From contig NZ_CP142396.1 of NCBI RefSeq assembly GCF_035934735.1, positions 1,860,001 through 1,924,000 on the forward strand: DNA of 64,000 nt, in the 5' to 3' direction. The translations under genes were made by a program, and so were the position numbers. The notes below the pieces were generated by a model. The model made no database searches, was not told where the DNA came from, and worked only from the letters and a program-made list of their open reading frames with translations. Shown one piece after another: positions 26,085-36,251 of this stretch. The first letter of the stretch is position 1; the number at the start of each line of letters is the position of its first letter. Source of the DNA: Sedimentibacter sp. MB31-C6 (GTDB taxonomy: Bacteria > Bacillota > Clostridia > Tissierellales > Sedimentibacteraceae).

Positions 26085-26342
26085 ATTATGATTTGTACTA
26101 TCATCTCCATACCCTTCTCAGTACTACTAGCCGTATTCACTTTGCTATTTTTGAAGAATGGGTCTATAAAAAATTATATCCTGATGCTTGGTCTTGCTTG
26201 GTACTTTTTTTATGCCTTCAGACTTCTAGCGTTCTTACCTTATGCGGTTTGTTCTTCTTTATTCTGTAAAGGTGAAGAAAATATAAAGTTATTTGTATAA
26301 TGAATATAAGTAGATTTATGTTCAATCAAAGGAGGAATTGTA

Positions 26343-26720
26343 GTGAAAAAAAAGTTAACATTTATTATCATAATAGGGGTATTTCTCTTAGCGATGACAG
26401 GCTGTATAGTTAGAAATCAAAGTTCAGCACATTATAGCATTAAGGAAGGCTCTGAATTTACGGATACCTATAGTTATAATGTTGAAGATGATTTTAAAGG
26501 AATGAAATTAGAAATAAATCTTAATCTTACTAAGGGTATAGTTACATTTGAACTTAAAGATCCAAATGGAGACATACAATGGAGTGGAGAAGTTGATTCA
26601 GATAAACCTTTAAAAGAAGTAAAGAGTTTTGATAAAATAACTGGTGAGTGGACTTTAACATTTGAGAATGTCGATAATTCAGGGGAAGGTGAGATGAACT
26701 TACAATTTAATAGATTTTAA
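26343..26720 (+). CDS. Small lipoprotein, beta-sandwich
   Basis: The 125-residue protein starts at GTG behind GGAGG, has a signal peptide with the lipobox AMTGC (cysteine 21), and then a beta-rich domain (LEINLNLTKGIVTFELKDPN, EWTLTFENVDNSGEGEMNL). Such domains resemble small extracellular proteins that sense or bind envelope components. There is no partner gene. Its function is unknown. Confidence 0.7.
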   Translation: MKKKLTFIIIIGVFLLAMTGCIVRNQSSAHYSIKEGSEFTDTYSYNVEDDFKGMKLEINLNLTKGIVTFELKDPNGDIQWSGEVDSDKPLKEVKSFDKITGEWTLTFENVDNSGEGEMNLQFNRF

Positions 26721-27152
26721 AACGCATCATTAATATATTTCGACTTAAGTATTATTTATAATCAAATAGATTAATAGGAATTTATGATAAAGGCAAGGGA
26801 GTTAATTAATTATGCCGGAGTTAATATACTGAAGAAATAATTTAGAACTTTCAGTCATGTGTTTAAAAATTCAAGTTAATGGGTATATATCAAAACGAGT
26901 GATTGGACGGATATTATATTGCCAATTATTAAAACCATAGCTTTCGCTATTGTACCCTTTCTTTACGTAGAGAGGGCGATTTTTTATTATCTTTTTTGGA
27001 GTTCGGTTAAGTATAAAAGATATGCATTCTTTGTTGATAAAATTAGAGATGAATAATTGGTATTTATTCTTCATCATGGTATAATAGATTTGTTTTGAAG
27101 AACTATCTGGCTATGCCAGGTTCCAGAATTAATTAAGAAAGGTGACTGGCTA
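26721..27152 (+). other. Non-coding gap with one hairpin
   Basis: No gene is convincing here. A hairpin, CCCTTTCT (26955-26962) with AGAGAGGG (26969-26976) followed by TTTTTT, looks like a terminator without a clear upstream gene. A CTGGC-TAT-GCCAG hairpin lies at 27107-27119 in the leader of the next gene. Confidence 0.5.
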
Positions 27153-28511
27153 GTGATACAGAATAAATCAGAATTAATACAAAAGGGTGGTATGTATAAG
27201 GTGTTGTTGACCTTATCCATTCCAATTATGATTAATAGTATAATACAGACATTATATAACTTGGTAGATGGGATTTGGGTTAGTAAGATTTCTTCAGTTC
27301 ATTTTGCAGCTACTTCTTTCGTTTGGCCAATAAACTTTCTGTTTGTTGCTTTAGGAATTGGATTGTCAGTTGCAGGAACCTCCCTACTTTCCCAGTTGCT
27401 GGGTGCAGGTAAGTATAAAGAAGCCAAAGAATATACTACTCAGTTAATGGTATCATCATTTTTGCTATCAATTGCGTTTACCATAGTTGGATTTATTACA
27501 AGTCCATATATAATTAAACTTATGGGTGGTGAAGGTGAATTCGCTAATTTAGCAAATATATATTTAAGAATAACATTTTTGGATTTACCATTTATGTTTT
27601 TATATTTTAATATAAATTCTATAATGAATGCACAGGGAAATACTGTAACTCCAACAATATTAAGCGCTATATCCGCTTTATTAAATGTTGCATTAGATCC
27701 AGTGTTAATATTTACATTAAATATGGGTATAGAAGGTGCAGCCTGGGCTACAGTATTATCAAGGATGGTATTGGCATTGTTAGGAGTTAGAATTATACTT
27801 AAAGAAGATAATGCTTTAAAACCTAATTTTAGGGGATTTAAAGTTAATAAAAACATACTAAAAGAAATTGTAAGAGTCGGACTACCAGCATCTATTGGAC
27901 AAGCAGGCGCATCCATTGGGTTTATGTTTCTAAATGGATTTATTGTATCATATGGAACTGCTACAATGGCTGCATTTGGCATGGTAAATAGAGTTACAAG
28001 TTTGGTAATGCAACCTGCTATGGGAGTTGGTGCAGCTCTTACAGCAGTTGTAGGTCAAAATCTAGGAGCTAACCAACTTGATAGGGCGACAGAAAGCTTT
28101 ATCAAGGCTTCAAAAATTGCCTTATGCATAGGAAGTATTGGTGGTACATTAATATTTATTTTCAACAAACAAATGGTGGATTTCTTTATTCAATCTAAAG
28201 ATGAGCCTGAGGTAATTATTCAAAGTATGACTTATATGAAATATGTTGCATTTTCAATGCCTTTGATGGGTATGTTCAGTGTATTCCAAGGTATATTTCA
28301 AGGCTCAGGAAATACAAAATATTCTATGTCCATGGAGGTAGGAAGACTTTGGGCAGTCAGGTTGCCAATGATATTAATATTTAAAAATTTCTCTAATTTT
28401 GGAGCCTCCGGCATTTGGTTTTCTATGAGTTTTAGCAATTTAATAGTGTGCCTTTATGGTCTATTGATATATAAAACTCACGGATGGAAGAGAAAAACAT
28501 TAATAGAATAA
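27153..28511 (+). CDS. MATE-family multidrug/cation efflux transporter
   Basis: The 452-residue protein has 12 predicted membrane helices in two similar halves, beginning LTLSIPIMINSIIQTLYNLVD with the MATE pattern DGIWVSKI, then ATSFVWPINFLFVALGIG and QFLG-like QLLGAGKYKEA. The second half repeats RVGLPASIGQAGASIGFMF and VGQNLGANQLDRATESF. It exports drugs using a Na+ or H+ gradient. The GTG start has AAAGGTG upstream. The hairpin after the gene makes it monocistronic, so its relation to the UvrA-like fusion that follows is only positional. Confidence 0.92.
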   Translation: MIQNKSELIQKGGMYKVLLTLSIPIMINSIIQTLYNLVDGIWVSKISSVHFAATSFVWPINFLFVALGIGLSVAGTSLLSQLLGAGKYKEAKEYTTQLMVSSFLLSIAFTIVGFITSPYIIKLMGGEGEFANLANIYLRITFLDLPFMFLYFNINSIMNAQGNTVTPTILSAISALLNVALDPVLIFTLNMGIEGAAWATVLSRMVLALLGVRIILKEDNALKPNFRGFKVNKNILKEIVRVGLPASIGQAGASIGFMFLNGFIVSYGTATMAAFGMVNRVTSLVMQPAMGVGAALTAVVGQNLGANQLDRATESFIKASKIALCIGSIGGTLIFIFNKQMVDFFIQSKDEPEVIIQSMTYMKYVAFSMPLMGMFSVFQGIFQGSGNTKYSMSMEVGRLWAVRLPMILIFKNFSNFGASGIWFSMSFSNLIVCLYGLLIYKTHGWKRKTLIE

Positions 28512-28565
28512 AACTAACTTTCGTGACATAAAGTACCGATTGGCGAATTGAAGATTATTAAAAAA

Positions 28566-28598
28566 GGACTGATTAGAATTATTCTATTAGTTCTTTTT
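28566..28598 (+). terminator. Terminator after the MATE gene
   Basis: GGACTGATTAGAAT pairs with ATTCTATTAGTTC with one bulged base, followed by TTTTT. Confidence 0.65.
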
Positions 28599-28720
28599 GT
28601 TTTATTTGTAGCGGTTTTTTATAATTCAGATTGTATTGATAATTTAGCAGTAATGGAAAAGAATTTCTAATCAGTAAATGATATAATGATTTTAAATAAT
28701 TAAGAAAGCAGGGATTTATT

Positions 28721-31700
28721 ATGAAGTGGTTGGAAATTGGAACAGTAGATATAGATGATAAAAACAATGCATTTCTTGTTAATTTACATACAGGATATGA
28801 AAAAGCATTGAATAAGTTGGATATGTTTTCTCATTGCATGCTATATTTTCTTATGGAAGATAGAATTGAATTATATGTAACAAAAATTTTGGAAATAAAT
28901 GAAAAGATGGGTCAACTTATACTTCAAATACCAGAGAAGTATATACAGTATACACAAAAAAAGAATGTGGAATCAAAAACATTAGAGACTTTAGGACAAT
29001 TAATTGATATAAAGCCCTATTATCCTGCTGAAGAAGTTGTGCTTAAAGCAAAAGAACCTAAAAATAGATTCTGTATAAATTATTTAGATAATTTCATTGG
29101 CGAATATAAAGTGTATGAAAATAGGACAGTCATTCAACTTGAGAAAAAAATATTAAAAGAAATTGAGTACTGTCCTGATAATGCTCATATCATTAAAAAA
29201 GGTGATTATATTAGAGTGTTGTGGTGGTTTCACCGTTTTGACAAAGATTCGTTTCGAAAGAATAGAATGTGCAGTCCTCCATATAATAATGCACCCAAAA
29301 TGGGAATATTTGCAACAAGATCGCCGGTTCGACCAAATCCAATAGGGTCAACAGTTGTACAAGTAGAGCAGGTAGATTATCATAATGGCATTATTGATGT
29401 CAATAGTTTTGATGGTTTTCCAGGGACGAAAATTTTTCAAATTATGTTTTATCAACCATTAGTAGACAAAATAGAAGGAGCTACTCTACCTCCTTGGGTA
29501 TCACATTGGACGACATATAAAAGTTTTGATAAACCAAAAGAGATAGATATATCGTCTAAAGAACTTTTGCAGGACGCAATTATAAGGGATGAGCATTTTG
29601 AGTTTTGTGGTGAACTTGAGTTAGCTGATATTGTAGAAGATGAATATGATGACCAAGAAATACATATACACAATGCACATATTCATAATTTAAAAAATGT
29701 ATCTGTATCAATTCCTAAAAATAGTGTTAATTTAATTACTGGTGTTAGTGGTAGTGGCAAATCTAGTTTGGCTTTTGACACAATTTATGCTGAGAGTCAA
29801 AAACAGTTTATGGATCTGGTTCTCTCAAATCAAATGTTAAATGATACATTTTCTGATGTGCATGTTGATAAGATAACAGGGTTACAACCGGCCATAGCGA
29901 TTGAACAACGAACGTTAGGAGTTAATCCAAGGTCTACTGTAGGAACAGTTACTAAGATAGCAGATATTCTGAAGCTTTTATTTGTAACTATCGGCGAGCG
30001 ATTATGTCCAAAATGTCATAAAATTATTGATGATTCAAATGTTTGTAAAGGTTGTGGTGAGATTCTATTAGATAGAACTCCTCAACTGTTTAGCTATAAT
30101 AACCCTGATTATATGTGTCCAATTTGTAAAGGTTTAGGCGTAGAAATGCAGATTGATGAAGAAAAAATTGTTGAATATCCAGATAAATCTTTGCTAGACT
30201 GTGCTTCATCACTATATGGTAATTTAAGAAAACATAGAAAGAAACCAAATGCTAATTGGATGAGAGGAGAGATTTTGGCTTTAGCCGATGACTTAAATGT
30301 AGATTTAGAATTACCATTTTCAAAATTACCAGATGAATTTAAACAACAGTTTTTCTATGGCTCAAATGAACGGGAAGTAAGCTTGTCATATGAGAATTTA
30401 AATGGAAGAAGCGGTGTCATCACAAGACCTGTCGAAGGTGCTGTTAATATTATTCAAAGATTAATTCATGATACGAAATCTACAACAATGACTGATCAGA
30501 TAAAGCGATATATGTCAAAAAAAACATGTAGTCAATGTCAAGGTGAACGCCTACGAGAGGAAGGCAGGTTGGTTAATATATATGGATATAGATATCCTGA
30601 GGTTATGAAGTTTAGTATTGACCAGTTACGCGTATGGTGTCATAAAATATATGGGCAGCTTATGAAGGACCAGCATGATAAGACCAAGATGCTTTTTATT
30701 AAATTAAATCAAAGACTAAAATGGATACAAGATGTAGGGTTAAGTTATATAACCCTTGATAGAAGTGTGCCTAGTTTGTCTGGTGGAGAAGCTCAGCGTC
30801 TGAAATTAGCAACGCAATTTGGGACAGGTTTGTCCAATATTCTTTATATCATGGATGAACCTTCAAAAGGATTACATCCTAAGGATTATAGGTTTTTAAT
30901 GGATACTATCACAGATTTGAAAAAGCATGGAAATACGGTTATTCTTGTCGAACACAAAAAAATCTTTATGACGATTGCTGATATGCATTTTGAAATGGGA
31001 CCAAAAGCGGGACGATATGGTGGAGAACTAATATCTGTAAAATACCGACAAGAGATTGAAAAACAGCTTGAATTACATAGTTATAACGATGATTTTAATG
31101 CTATTGAAATTGTAAATGACTTATCTAAGGATTACAATATAGAGAATGGTAAAAATTCTTTTATTCAACTTAAGGGAGTTACAACTCATAATCTAAAATG
31201 TGTTGATGTAGCAATACCAATTGGAATGATAACAGCAGTTATAGGTGTAAGTGGTTCTGGGAAAAGTAGCCTTATATCAAAGACTTTATATCCTTATATC
31301 ATGAAATTACTTGGAAGAACTGTTGAGGAGATGGGTACTTTACAGCAAGTAACTGGAGTAGAAGTATTTGAAGATGTTTGCTATGTCAATCAGAAACCAA
31401 TAGGTAGCAATTCAAGATCTAATCCTGGCACATACACTGGGGTGTTTGATTTAATAAGAAAATGCTATGCAGGAACTAAACAAGCAAAAAGTAAAAACCT
31501 GTCAAAAGAATTTTTTAGCTTTAATTCAAAAAAGGGTCAGTGTCCAGAGTGTAGTGGTCTTGGAGAGGTTGCAGTGAACATGCATTATATGGATGATTTT
31601 TATGTTACTTGTAATAAATGCCATGGTAAAAGATATTCTAAAGAGGTGTTAGAGGTTAAAAGAAAGGGTTTGTCTATAGGAGATATTCTTGAATTTGAAA

Positions 31701-32095
31701 TTCATGATTTGATAGAAGTTTTTCAAGAAGAAAAGGAGATTGTTAGACAGCTCTCGATGTTAGATAAAGTTGGTTTAGGTTATCTTAAGCTTGGTCAAAG
31801 TGCTTCTACTTTATCAGGTGGTGAAGCACAGAGAATTAAGTTAGCTAAAGAATTATACAAAAAAGATTGTAAAAATATCCTTTATATTTTAGATGAACCA
31901 ACTACTGGTTTACATGAGGAAGATGCTGAAAAGGTTATAGCAGTTTTAATGGAATTGAAAGAAAAAGGTGCAACTATTATTATAATTGAACATAATCTCA
32001 AAATGATTAATGCATGTGATTACATTGTAGAGCTTGGTCCAAGAGGGGGAAATCAAGGTGGTTATATTATTAAGGTTGGTTATAAGAAAAAATAA
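28721..32095 (+). CDS. TrmO-TrmO-UvrA-like fusion protein
   Basis: The 1124-residue protein has two parts. Residues 1-290 hold a UPF0066/TrmO (TsaA) domain: HIIKKGDYIRVLWWFHRF and the signature GIFATRSPVRPNPIG near 194-208. A preceding degenerate copy (1-120, ending DIKPYYPAEE) lacks that signature. Residues 320-1124 are a complete UvrA-type tandem ABC ATPase: Walker A TGVSGSGKSS near 341, zinc-module cysteines CPKCH...CKGCG and CPICKGLG near 430-475, signature LSGGEAQRLKLA near 687, second Walker A IGVSGSGKSS near 842, CPECSG...CNKCHG, and second signature near 1030. TrmO methylates t6A37 of tRNA; UvrA2 proteins bind damaged or drug-modified DNA. The combined role is unknown. Confidence 0.85.
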   Translation: MKWLEIGTVDIDDKNNAFLVNLHTGYEKALNKLDMFSHCMLYFLMEDRIELYVTKILEINEKMGQLILQIPEKYIQYTQKKNVESKTLETLGQLIDIKPYYPAEEVVLKAKEPKNRFCINYLDNFIGEYKVYENRTVIQLEKKILKEIEYCPDNAHIIKKGDYIRVLWWFHRFDKDSFRKNRMCSPPYNNAPKMGIFATRSPVRPNPIGSTVVQVEQVDYHNGIIDVNSFDGFPGTKIFQIMFYQPLVDKIEGATLPPWVSHWTTYKSFDKPKEIDISSKELLQDAIIRDEHFEFCGELELADIVEDEYDDQEIHIHNAHIHNLKNVSVSIPKNSVNLITGVSGSGKSSLAFDTIYAESQKQFMDLVLSNQMLNDTFSDVHVDKITGLQPAIAIEQRTLGVNPRSTVGTVTKIADILKLLFVTIGERLCPKCHKIIDDSNVCKGCGEILLDRTPQLFSYNNPDYMCPICKGLGVEMQIDEEKIVEYPDKSLLDCASSLYGNLRKHRKKPNANWMRGEILALADDLNVDLELPFSKLPDEFKQQFFYGSNEREVSLSYENLNGRSGVITRPVEGAVNIIQRLIHDTKSTTMTDQIKRYMSKKTCSQCQGERLREEGRLVNIYGYRYPEVMKFSIDQLRVWCHKIYGQLMKDQHDKTKMLFIKLNQRLKWIQDVGLSYITLDRSVPSLSGGEAQRLKLATQFGTGLSNILYIMDEPSKGLHPKDYRFLMDTITDLKKHGNTVILVEHKKIFMTIADMHFEMGPKAGRYGGELISVKYRQEIEKQLELHSYNDDFNAIEIVNDLSKDYNIENGKNSFIQLKGVTTHNLKCVDVAIPIGMITAVIGVSGSGKSSLISKTLYPYIMKLLGRTVEEMGTLQQVTGVEVFEDVCYVNQKPIGSNSRSNPGTYTGVFDLIRKCYAGTKQAKSKNLSKEFFSFNSKKGQCPECSGLGEVAVNMHYMDDFYVTCNKCHGKRYSKEVLEVKRKGLSIGDILEFEIHDLIEVFQEEKEIVRQLSMLDKVGLGYLKLGQSASTLSGGEAQRIKLAKELYKKDCKNILYILDEPTTGLHEEDAEKVIAVLMELKEKGATIIIIEHNLKMINACDYIVELGPRGGNQGGYIIKVGYKKK

Positions 32096-32197
32096 TAGGG
32101 ATGGATTAGTTAAATTATCATAATTGTTGTAAGGATTTGAATTGATGAAGTAGTCTTTTATATGATATGATATATCAAAAGAGTAAAGGAGCGTCAT

Positions 32198-33073
32198 ATG
32201 CATATAAATGATGAGAATCCTTATGTTGAACAAATTAATAAAGTACAAGACTATATAGAAAATCATTTAGATAAACACCTTACAATTAAACAGTTATCTC
32301 AAATAGCCAATTTTAGTGAGTATCATTTTCAAAGGATATTTGGGTTTGTGACAGGAGAAAGCTTGTATAGATTTATTAAAAGGATAAGATTGGAGAAGGC
32401 AACTTATATGCTTTTGGCAGATAAGGAGCGACCAATAATTGACATCGCCATGAGTGTAGGATTTGTTAGTCAAGCCTCTTTTGCTAAGGCTTTTAAACTT
32501 AAATATGGTATTAGTGCTAGCAGCTATAGAAAAATAAATGGTGTCATAAATGAGATTAATTCTATTGAAGAGAATTTCAATGGATTGGATATGAGTATTG
32601 AGCCACTAAATATTGAGATACGAAGTGAGAAGGCAACTAATCTCATTTATACTAGATATACAGGATCATACAAAGGAGACAGCGAACTTTTTTCTCGTTT
32701 GTTTTACAAGCTCTATCATTGGGCGAATCAAAGAAAGCTAATTTCAGTAGACTCAAGATGGTTTGTTATCTATCATGATTTTGGAAACGAAACTGACGAA
32801 GAAAATTTGCGGCTCAGTGTCTGTATGTCTGTTGATAGAAATATTGCAATCAGTGGAGATATTAGTGTGCTCACTCTTTCGGAAGGCTTGTATGGGGTCG
32901 GAAGTTTTATGGTAGATTCAAGTGAATACCGCAAAGCATGGTATTATATGTACACAAAATGGCTTCCAAATATTGGGTATAAACTTGACGATAGGTTTTC
33001 TTTTGAGCATTATCCTCTATTGGAAATGCAAGGAGACAAGCGTTTGGTAGAGATTTATATACCGATTGTTTGA
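32198..33073 (+). CDS. AraC-family regulator with GyrI-like effector domain
   Basis: The 291-residue protein has an N-terminal AraC DNA-binding domain (LTIKQLSQIANFSEYHFQRIF near 28 and VGFVSQASFAKAFKLKYG near 87) and a C-terminal GyrI/AraC_E_bind domain (about 125-291, with YTRYTGSYKGDS and FEHYPLL at the end), as in Rob, SoxS-like and BmrR-like drug sensors. It probably senses a hydrophobic compound. An AAAGGAGCG site precedes the ATG. It follows the UvrA-like gene by 102 bases and may control its neighbours. Confidence 0.88.
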   Translation: MHINDENPYVEQINKVQDYIENHLDKHLTIKQLSQIANFSEYHFQRIFGFVTGESLYRFIKRIRLEKATYMLLADKERPIIDIAMSVGFVSQASFAKAFKLKYGISASSYRKINGVINEINSIEENFNGLDMSIEPLNIEIRSEKATNLIYTRYTGSYKGDSELFSRLFYKLYHWANQRKLISVDSRWFVIYHDFGNETDEENLRLSVCMSVDRNIAISGDISVLTLSEGLYGVGSFMVDSSEYRKAWYYMYTKWLPNIGYKLDDRFSFEHYPLLEMQGDKRLVEIYIPIV

Positions 33074-33158
33074 AAGTTGGATAATTATTGTTTAAACTCT
33101 TTCGTAAAGGGAGTTTCGTGAAAAAGTAAGTAAGAAAAAAATATATAGAGGAGGTAAA

Positions 33159-33950
33159 ATGAAGTATAAGTCTGGAGATGTACAAAAAATACTAGGAGTA
33201 TCAGTTGAAACCCTTAGATATTTTGATAGTATAGGATTGATTAAACCTGAGCGTAATCAAATTAATAATTATAAGTATTATGATACATTAGATTTAAATA
33301 AAATAGTGGCATATAAATTTTACCGAGGTTACGAATTCACTCTTGATGAATCACTTGATATTTTAAAGATTGATAATAGAAGTGTCTTGGGAAAACTTAA
33401 TGAGAAAACTGAAGACATAAAGGAAAAGTGTATATACTACGAAAATCTTTTAATGAGAGTTGAAGATTTGAAAAAGTCCTTTGAATATACTAATTTTGTT
33501 GGTGAATTAAATTTTGAAGATAGTCCGGAAGTATTATTATATTATAACCAAAAAAATGATGAATTTCAAACTGATGAAGTGATATTAGATACAACTAGGA
33601 AATATTTAGAATATTTGCCATTTGTATATCTTGCCGTACACATATCTCAATTTGGCGATAAAGTAGGGCAAGATATTCATTTTGGATATGCCGTTAACAC
33701 TAAATATAAGCATGTTATAAATAAATTACATAATACATTAGGAAAAATTTATCCCTCTAAAAAGTGTATTCATACAATTTTAAAAATCACAGATGATGCA
33801 TTAATTGCTGAGTCATTGAATTATGTTATAGATTATATGAAAAAAGAAGGACTAAAATTAAACGGCGATATAATAGGTTGGATAATAAATGAAGAAGTTT
33901 TAACAAAAGGTGTAATACGATACTTTGAAATTTGGGTTCCAATAAAATAA
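33159..33950 (+). CDS. MerR-family multidrug-type regulator
   Basis: The 263-residue protein opens with the MerR winged helix (YKSGDVQKILGVSVETLRYF, DSIGLIKPERNQINNYKYY) followed by a coiled-coil linker (about 85-115) and a C-terminal effector domain of about 145 residues ending RYFEIWVPIK, as in GyrI-like binding domains. GAGGAGG precedes the ATG. A MerR-type 19-bp-spacer promoter lies 44 bases downstream in front of the flavoprotein gene, so that is its most likely target. Confidence 0.88.
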   Translation: MKYKSGDVQKILGVSVETLRYFDSIGLIKPERNQINNYKYYDTLDLNKIVAYKFYRGYEFTLDESLDILKIDNRSVLGKLNEKTEDIKEKCIYYENLLMRVEDLKKSFEYTNFVGELNFEDSPEVLLYYNQKNDEFQTDEVILDTTRKYLEYLPFVYLAVHISQFGDKVGQDIHFGYAVNTKYKHVINKLHNTLGKIYPSKKCIHTILKITDDALIAESLNYVIDYMKKEGLKLNGDIIGWIINEEVLTKGVIRYFEIWVPIK

Positions 33951-33993
33951 GTAATTAAAAGCTTTCTTAATTAGATTTATATTGATTAATTGC

Positions 33994-34024
33994 TTGACCT
34001 GGTAGTGACTACCAACCTTATAAT
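33994..34024 (+). promoter_or_regulatory. MerR-type promoter (19-bp spacer with dyad)
   Basis: TTGACC (33994-33999) and TATAAT (34019-34024) are separated by 19 bases instead of 17, and the spacer contains the dyad TGGTAGTGACTACCA. This overlong spacer is the mark of MerR-activated promoters. The adjacent MerR gene is the obvious regulator and the flavoprotein gene at 34080 the target. Confidence 0.85.
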
Positions 34025-34079
34025 CAAATTAGATAAATAAATAACAAAATTTATCTATTATATTATTTGGGAGGATAAA

Positions 34080-36083
34080 ATGAAACGAAACATTTTTACA
34101 AAAACTTTAATGCTATCACTTAGCATGTTATTAGTTTTCAGCATGATACTAAGTGGTTGTGTACCTAAAGAGACTTCAAAAGAAGGTCAAGAACAAGCAA
34201 ATGAAGAAATAAAAGATGAAAGTATATTTACTCCAGGTATTTATGAAGGAGAAGCAGCAGGTTTCAACGGACCAATAAAGGTTAAAGTTACAGTTGATGT
34301 TGATAAGATTACTGATATAGAAGTAGTAAGCCATAGCGAAACTGAAAATATAGCTACTAATGCAATTACTGAAATTCCTAATAGTATAATTGAATTTCAA
34401 TCTGTTGCAGTAGACTCTATATCAGGTGCAACGGGCGCAAGCAATGGTATAAAAGAAGCTGTAAAGGCTGCTTTGTTATCTGCAGGAGCTAGTGAAGAAC
34501 AAATTACTAAAGAAGTAATCAAGGAGATTGTAACTGGAGAAAAGGAATTAGAAGCGGATGTAGTAATAGTTGGAGCAGGCGGTTCAGGTGTAGCTGCAGC
34601 CGTAACAGCAGCTGAGAATGGTGCAAAGGTTATTGTATTGGAAAAAGCTGCAATACCGGGAGGAACAACTGCAAATGGCGGTGGATTCTTTGCTGCTGAC
34701 AGTGAACAAGCTCGTAAGCTAGGACATGAAAAATTAGATACTGATATGATATTTGAAATGTGGATGAATGAAATGGACTGGAAAGCTGATGCAAATTTAG
34801 TAAGGCAGTTTTTAGATTTATCTCATACAACAGCAGACTGGTTAGAAGAAAGAGGAGTTATATTCCACAAAATGGATGTAGCAGTTCAGCAAAGTCATGC
34901 AGAAGGTACTAACGGTTACCATAAATACGATGACTATACAAAGACTTCAGAGCAATTAGGTGCAATGTTAGATAGAATTGTACAGGAGAATGGAGCTGAA
35001 GTATATTTTGAAACACCGGCTAACGAACTTATAGCAAAAGATGGAGTAGTAACAGGCGTAATAGCAAAAGGTAAAGATGGCACAACTTATAAAGTGAATG
35101 CGGATTCTGTTATATTAGCATCAGGTGGATTCGTGGGCAATGATGAAATGGTAAAAGAAGCATTAAACGGTGTATCGGTAAACGCTTCAGGATATAATAC
35201 CAATGTTGGCGATGGAATTAATATGGCACTGAGTCAAGGTGCGGCAACTCGAAGTATGGAAGCTATGGTATTACATACATTTAATGTAGCTGGAGGTTCA
35301 AAGATTCAAGGAGATTATGAATTCATGGACCTTTATCAGGCAACTAACTCTGTAGCATATATGCCGATTATCCCTTGGTTAGATGCACATGGATTTCGTT
35401 ATGCAAATGAAGGTATAGTTTATGATAGAGCCTTAAGCACAAATGCATTAGTAGCTCAAGGAAGTTATGGATGGTTTATATACAATGAGGAATTATTAAA
35501 TACTTTAGAAAATGAAGGCGCAGCAGCGGCTGGCATGAAAGAAAATATAGCAATGGGACCTATGCCTGATATTACACCACTTCACAAAGGATGGAATAAG
35601 CTGACAGAGATTGTAGGTAAAATGGTAGATAATGGTGATGTAAAGAAAGCTGATGATTTGGCAGGATTAGCAGAACTTACAGGTATGGATCCTGAAATAT
35701 TACAAGTAACAATGGATAAATACAATGAAGATGCAAGAAATAGTGTTGACACTATGTATGGCAAGGATGGAGAATTAATGTACGAAATGAGCAGTGGACC
35801 GTACTATGCATTCCAAATTACTCCAAATAACTTATGTACAGTTGGAGGAGCAAGAATCAACGCTAATTTCCAAGTTGTTTTAGATGATGCAAAAAATGGA
35901 TATACACCTATTAAAAATCTATATGCTGCAGGAGCGGATGCAGGTGGACTATATTCAGATCATTATGCTCATACGATTGAAGGAGCAGCACAGAGTTGGG
36001 CTTACAATTCAGGTCGTTTGGTAGGAGCAAGAGCAACAGAAAATTCATTGGGAATAAAAATTGATTTATTAGGCAAAAAATAA
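34080..36083 (+). CDS. Surface lipoprotein: FMN-binding domain fused to fumarate-reductase-like flavoprotein
   Basis: The 667-residue protein has a lipobox ILSGC (cysteine 27) and an FMN-binding domain with the flavinylation motif DSISGATGAS, in which threonine 118 would be covalently modified by ApbE. Behind it is an FAD-dependent reductase: VVIVGAGGSGVAAAVTAAEN near 162, PGGTTANGGG near 200, ASGGFVGND near 351 and a C-terminal GGARINANFQ...AGADAGGLYSDHY. This is the layout of extracellular fumarate/urocanate-type reductases fed by membrane flavin electron transfer. The acceptor is unknown. No apbE gene is in the window. A MerR-type promoter controls it. Confidence 0.9.
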   Translation: MKRNIFTKTLMLSLSMLLVFSMILSGCVPKETSKEGQEQANEEIKDESIFTPGIYEGEAAGFNGPIKVKVTVDVDKITDIEVVSHSETENIATNAITEIPNSIIEFQSVAVDSISGATGASNGIKEAVKAALLSAGASEEQITKEVIKEIVTGEKELEADVVIVGAGGSGVAAAVTAAENGAKVIVLEKAAIPGGTTANGGGFFAADSEQARKLGHEKLDTDMIFEMWMNEMDWKADANLVRQFLDLSHTTADWLEERGVIFHKMDVAVQQSHAEGTNGYHKYDDYTKTSEQLGAMLDRIVQENGAEVYFETPANELIAKDGVVTGVIAKGKDGTTYKVNADSVILASGGFVGNDEMVKEALNGVSVNASGYNTNVGDGINMALSQGAATRSMEAMVLHTFNVAGGSKIQGDYEFMDLYQATNSVAYMPIIPWLDAHGFRYANEGIVYDRALSTNALVAQGSYGWFIYNEELLNTLENEGAAAAGMKENIAMGPMPDITPLHKGWNKLTEIVGKMVDNGDVKKADDLAGLAELTGMDPEILQVTMDKYNEDARNSVDTMYGKDGELMYEMSSGPYYAFQITPNNLCTVGGARINANFQVVLDDAKNGYTPIKNLYAAGADAGGLYSDHYAHTIEGAAQSWAYNSGRLVGARATENSLGIKIDLLGKK

Positions 36084-36105
36084 CTAATTCAAAACAAGAA
36101 CAACA

Positions 36106-36141
36106 AAAAGGAAAGAGTGAGATGATCAACTCTTTCCTTTT
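36106..36141 (+). terminator. Terminator after the flavoprotein gene
   Basis: AAAAGGAAAGAGT pairs with ACTCTTTCCTTTT around a 10-base loop, then TT. Confidence 0.8.
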
Positions 36142-36251
36142 TAATACTTTTATAATTGTAACGTAAATTCAAAGTATGTTTTTATAAATTTATATAACTC
36201 ATTTTCTTTCACCTGTTTGTATATCAACAATAATGTTAATTAAATGGGTTC

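Noticed and set aside
26088-26300. 70-residue hydrophobic open frame just after the ASCH-like gene
   Set aside because: No ribosome binding site, poor codon pattern, and another frame reads equally well; no match to a known family. Possibly a relic.
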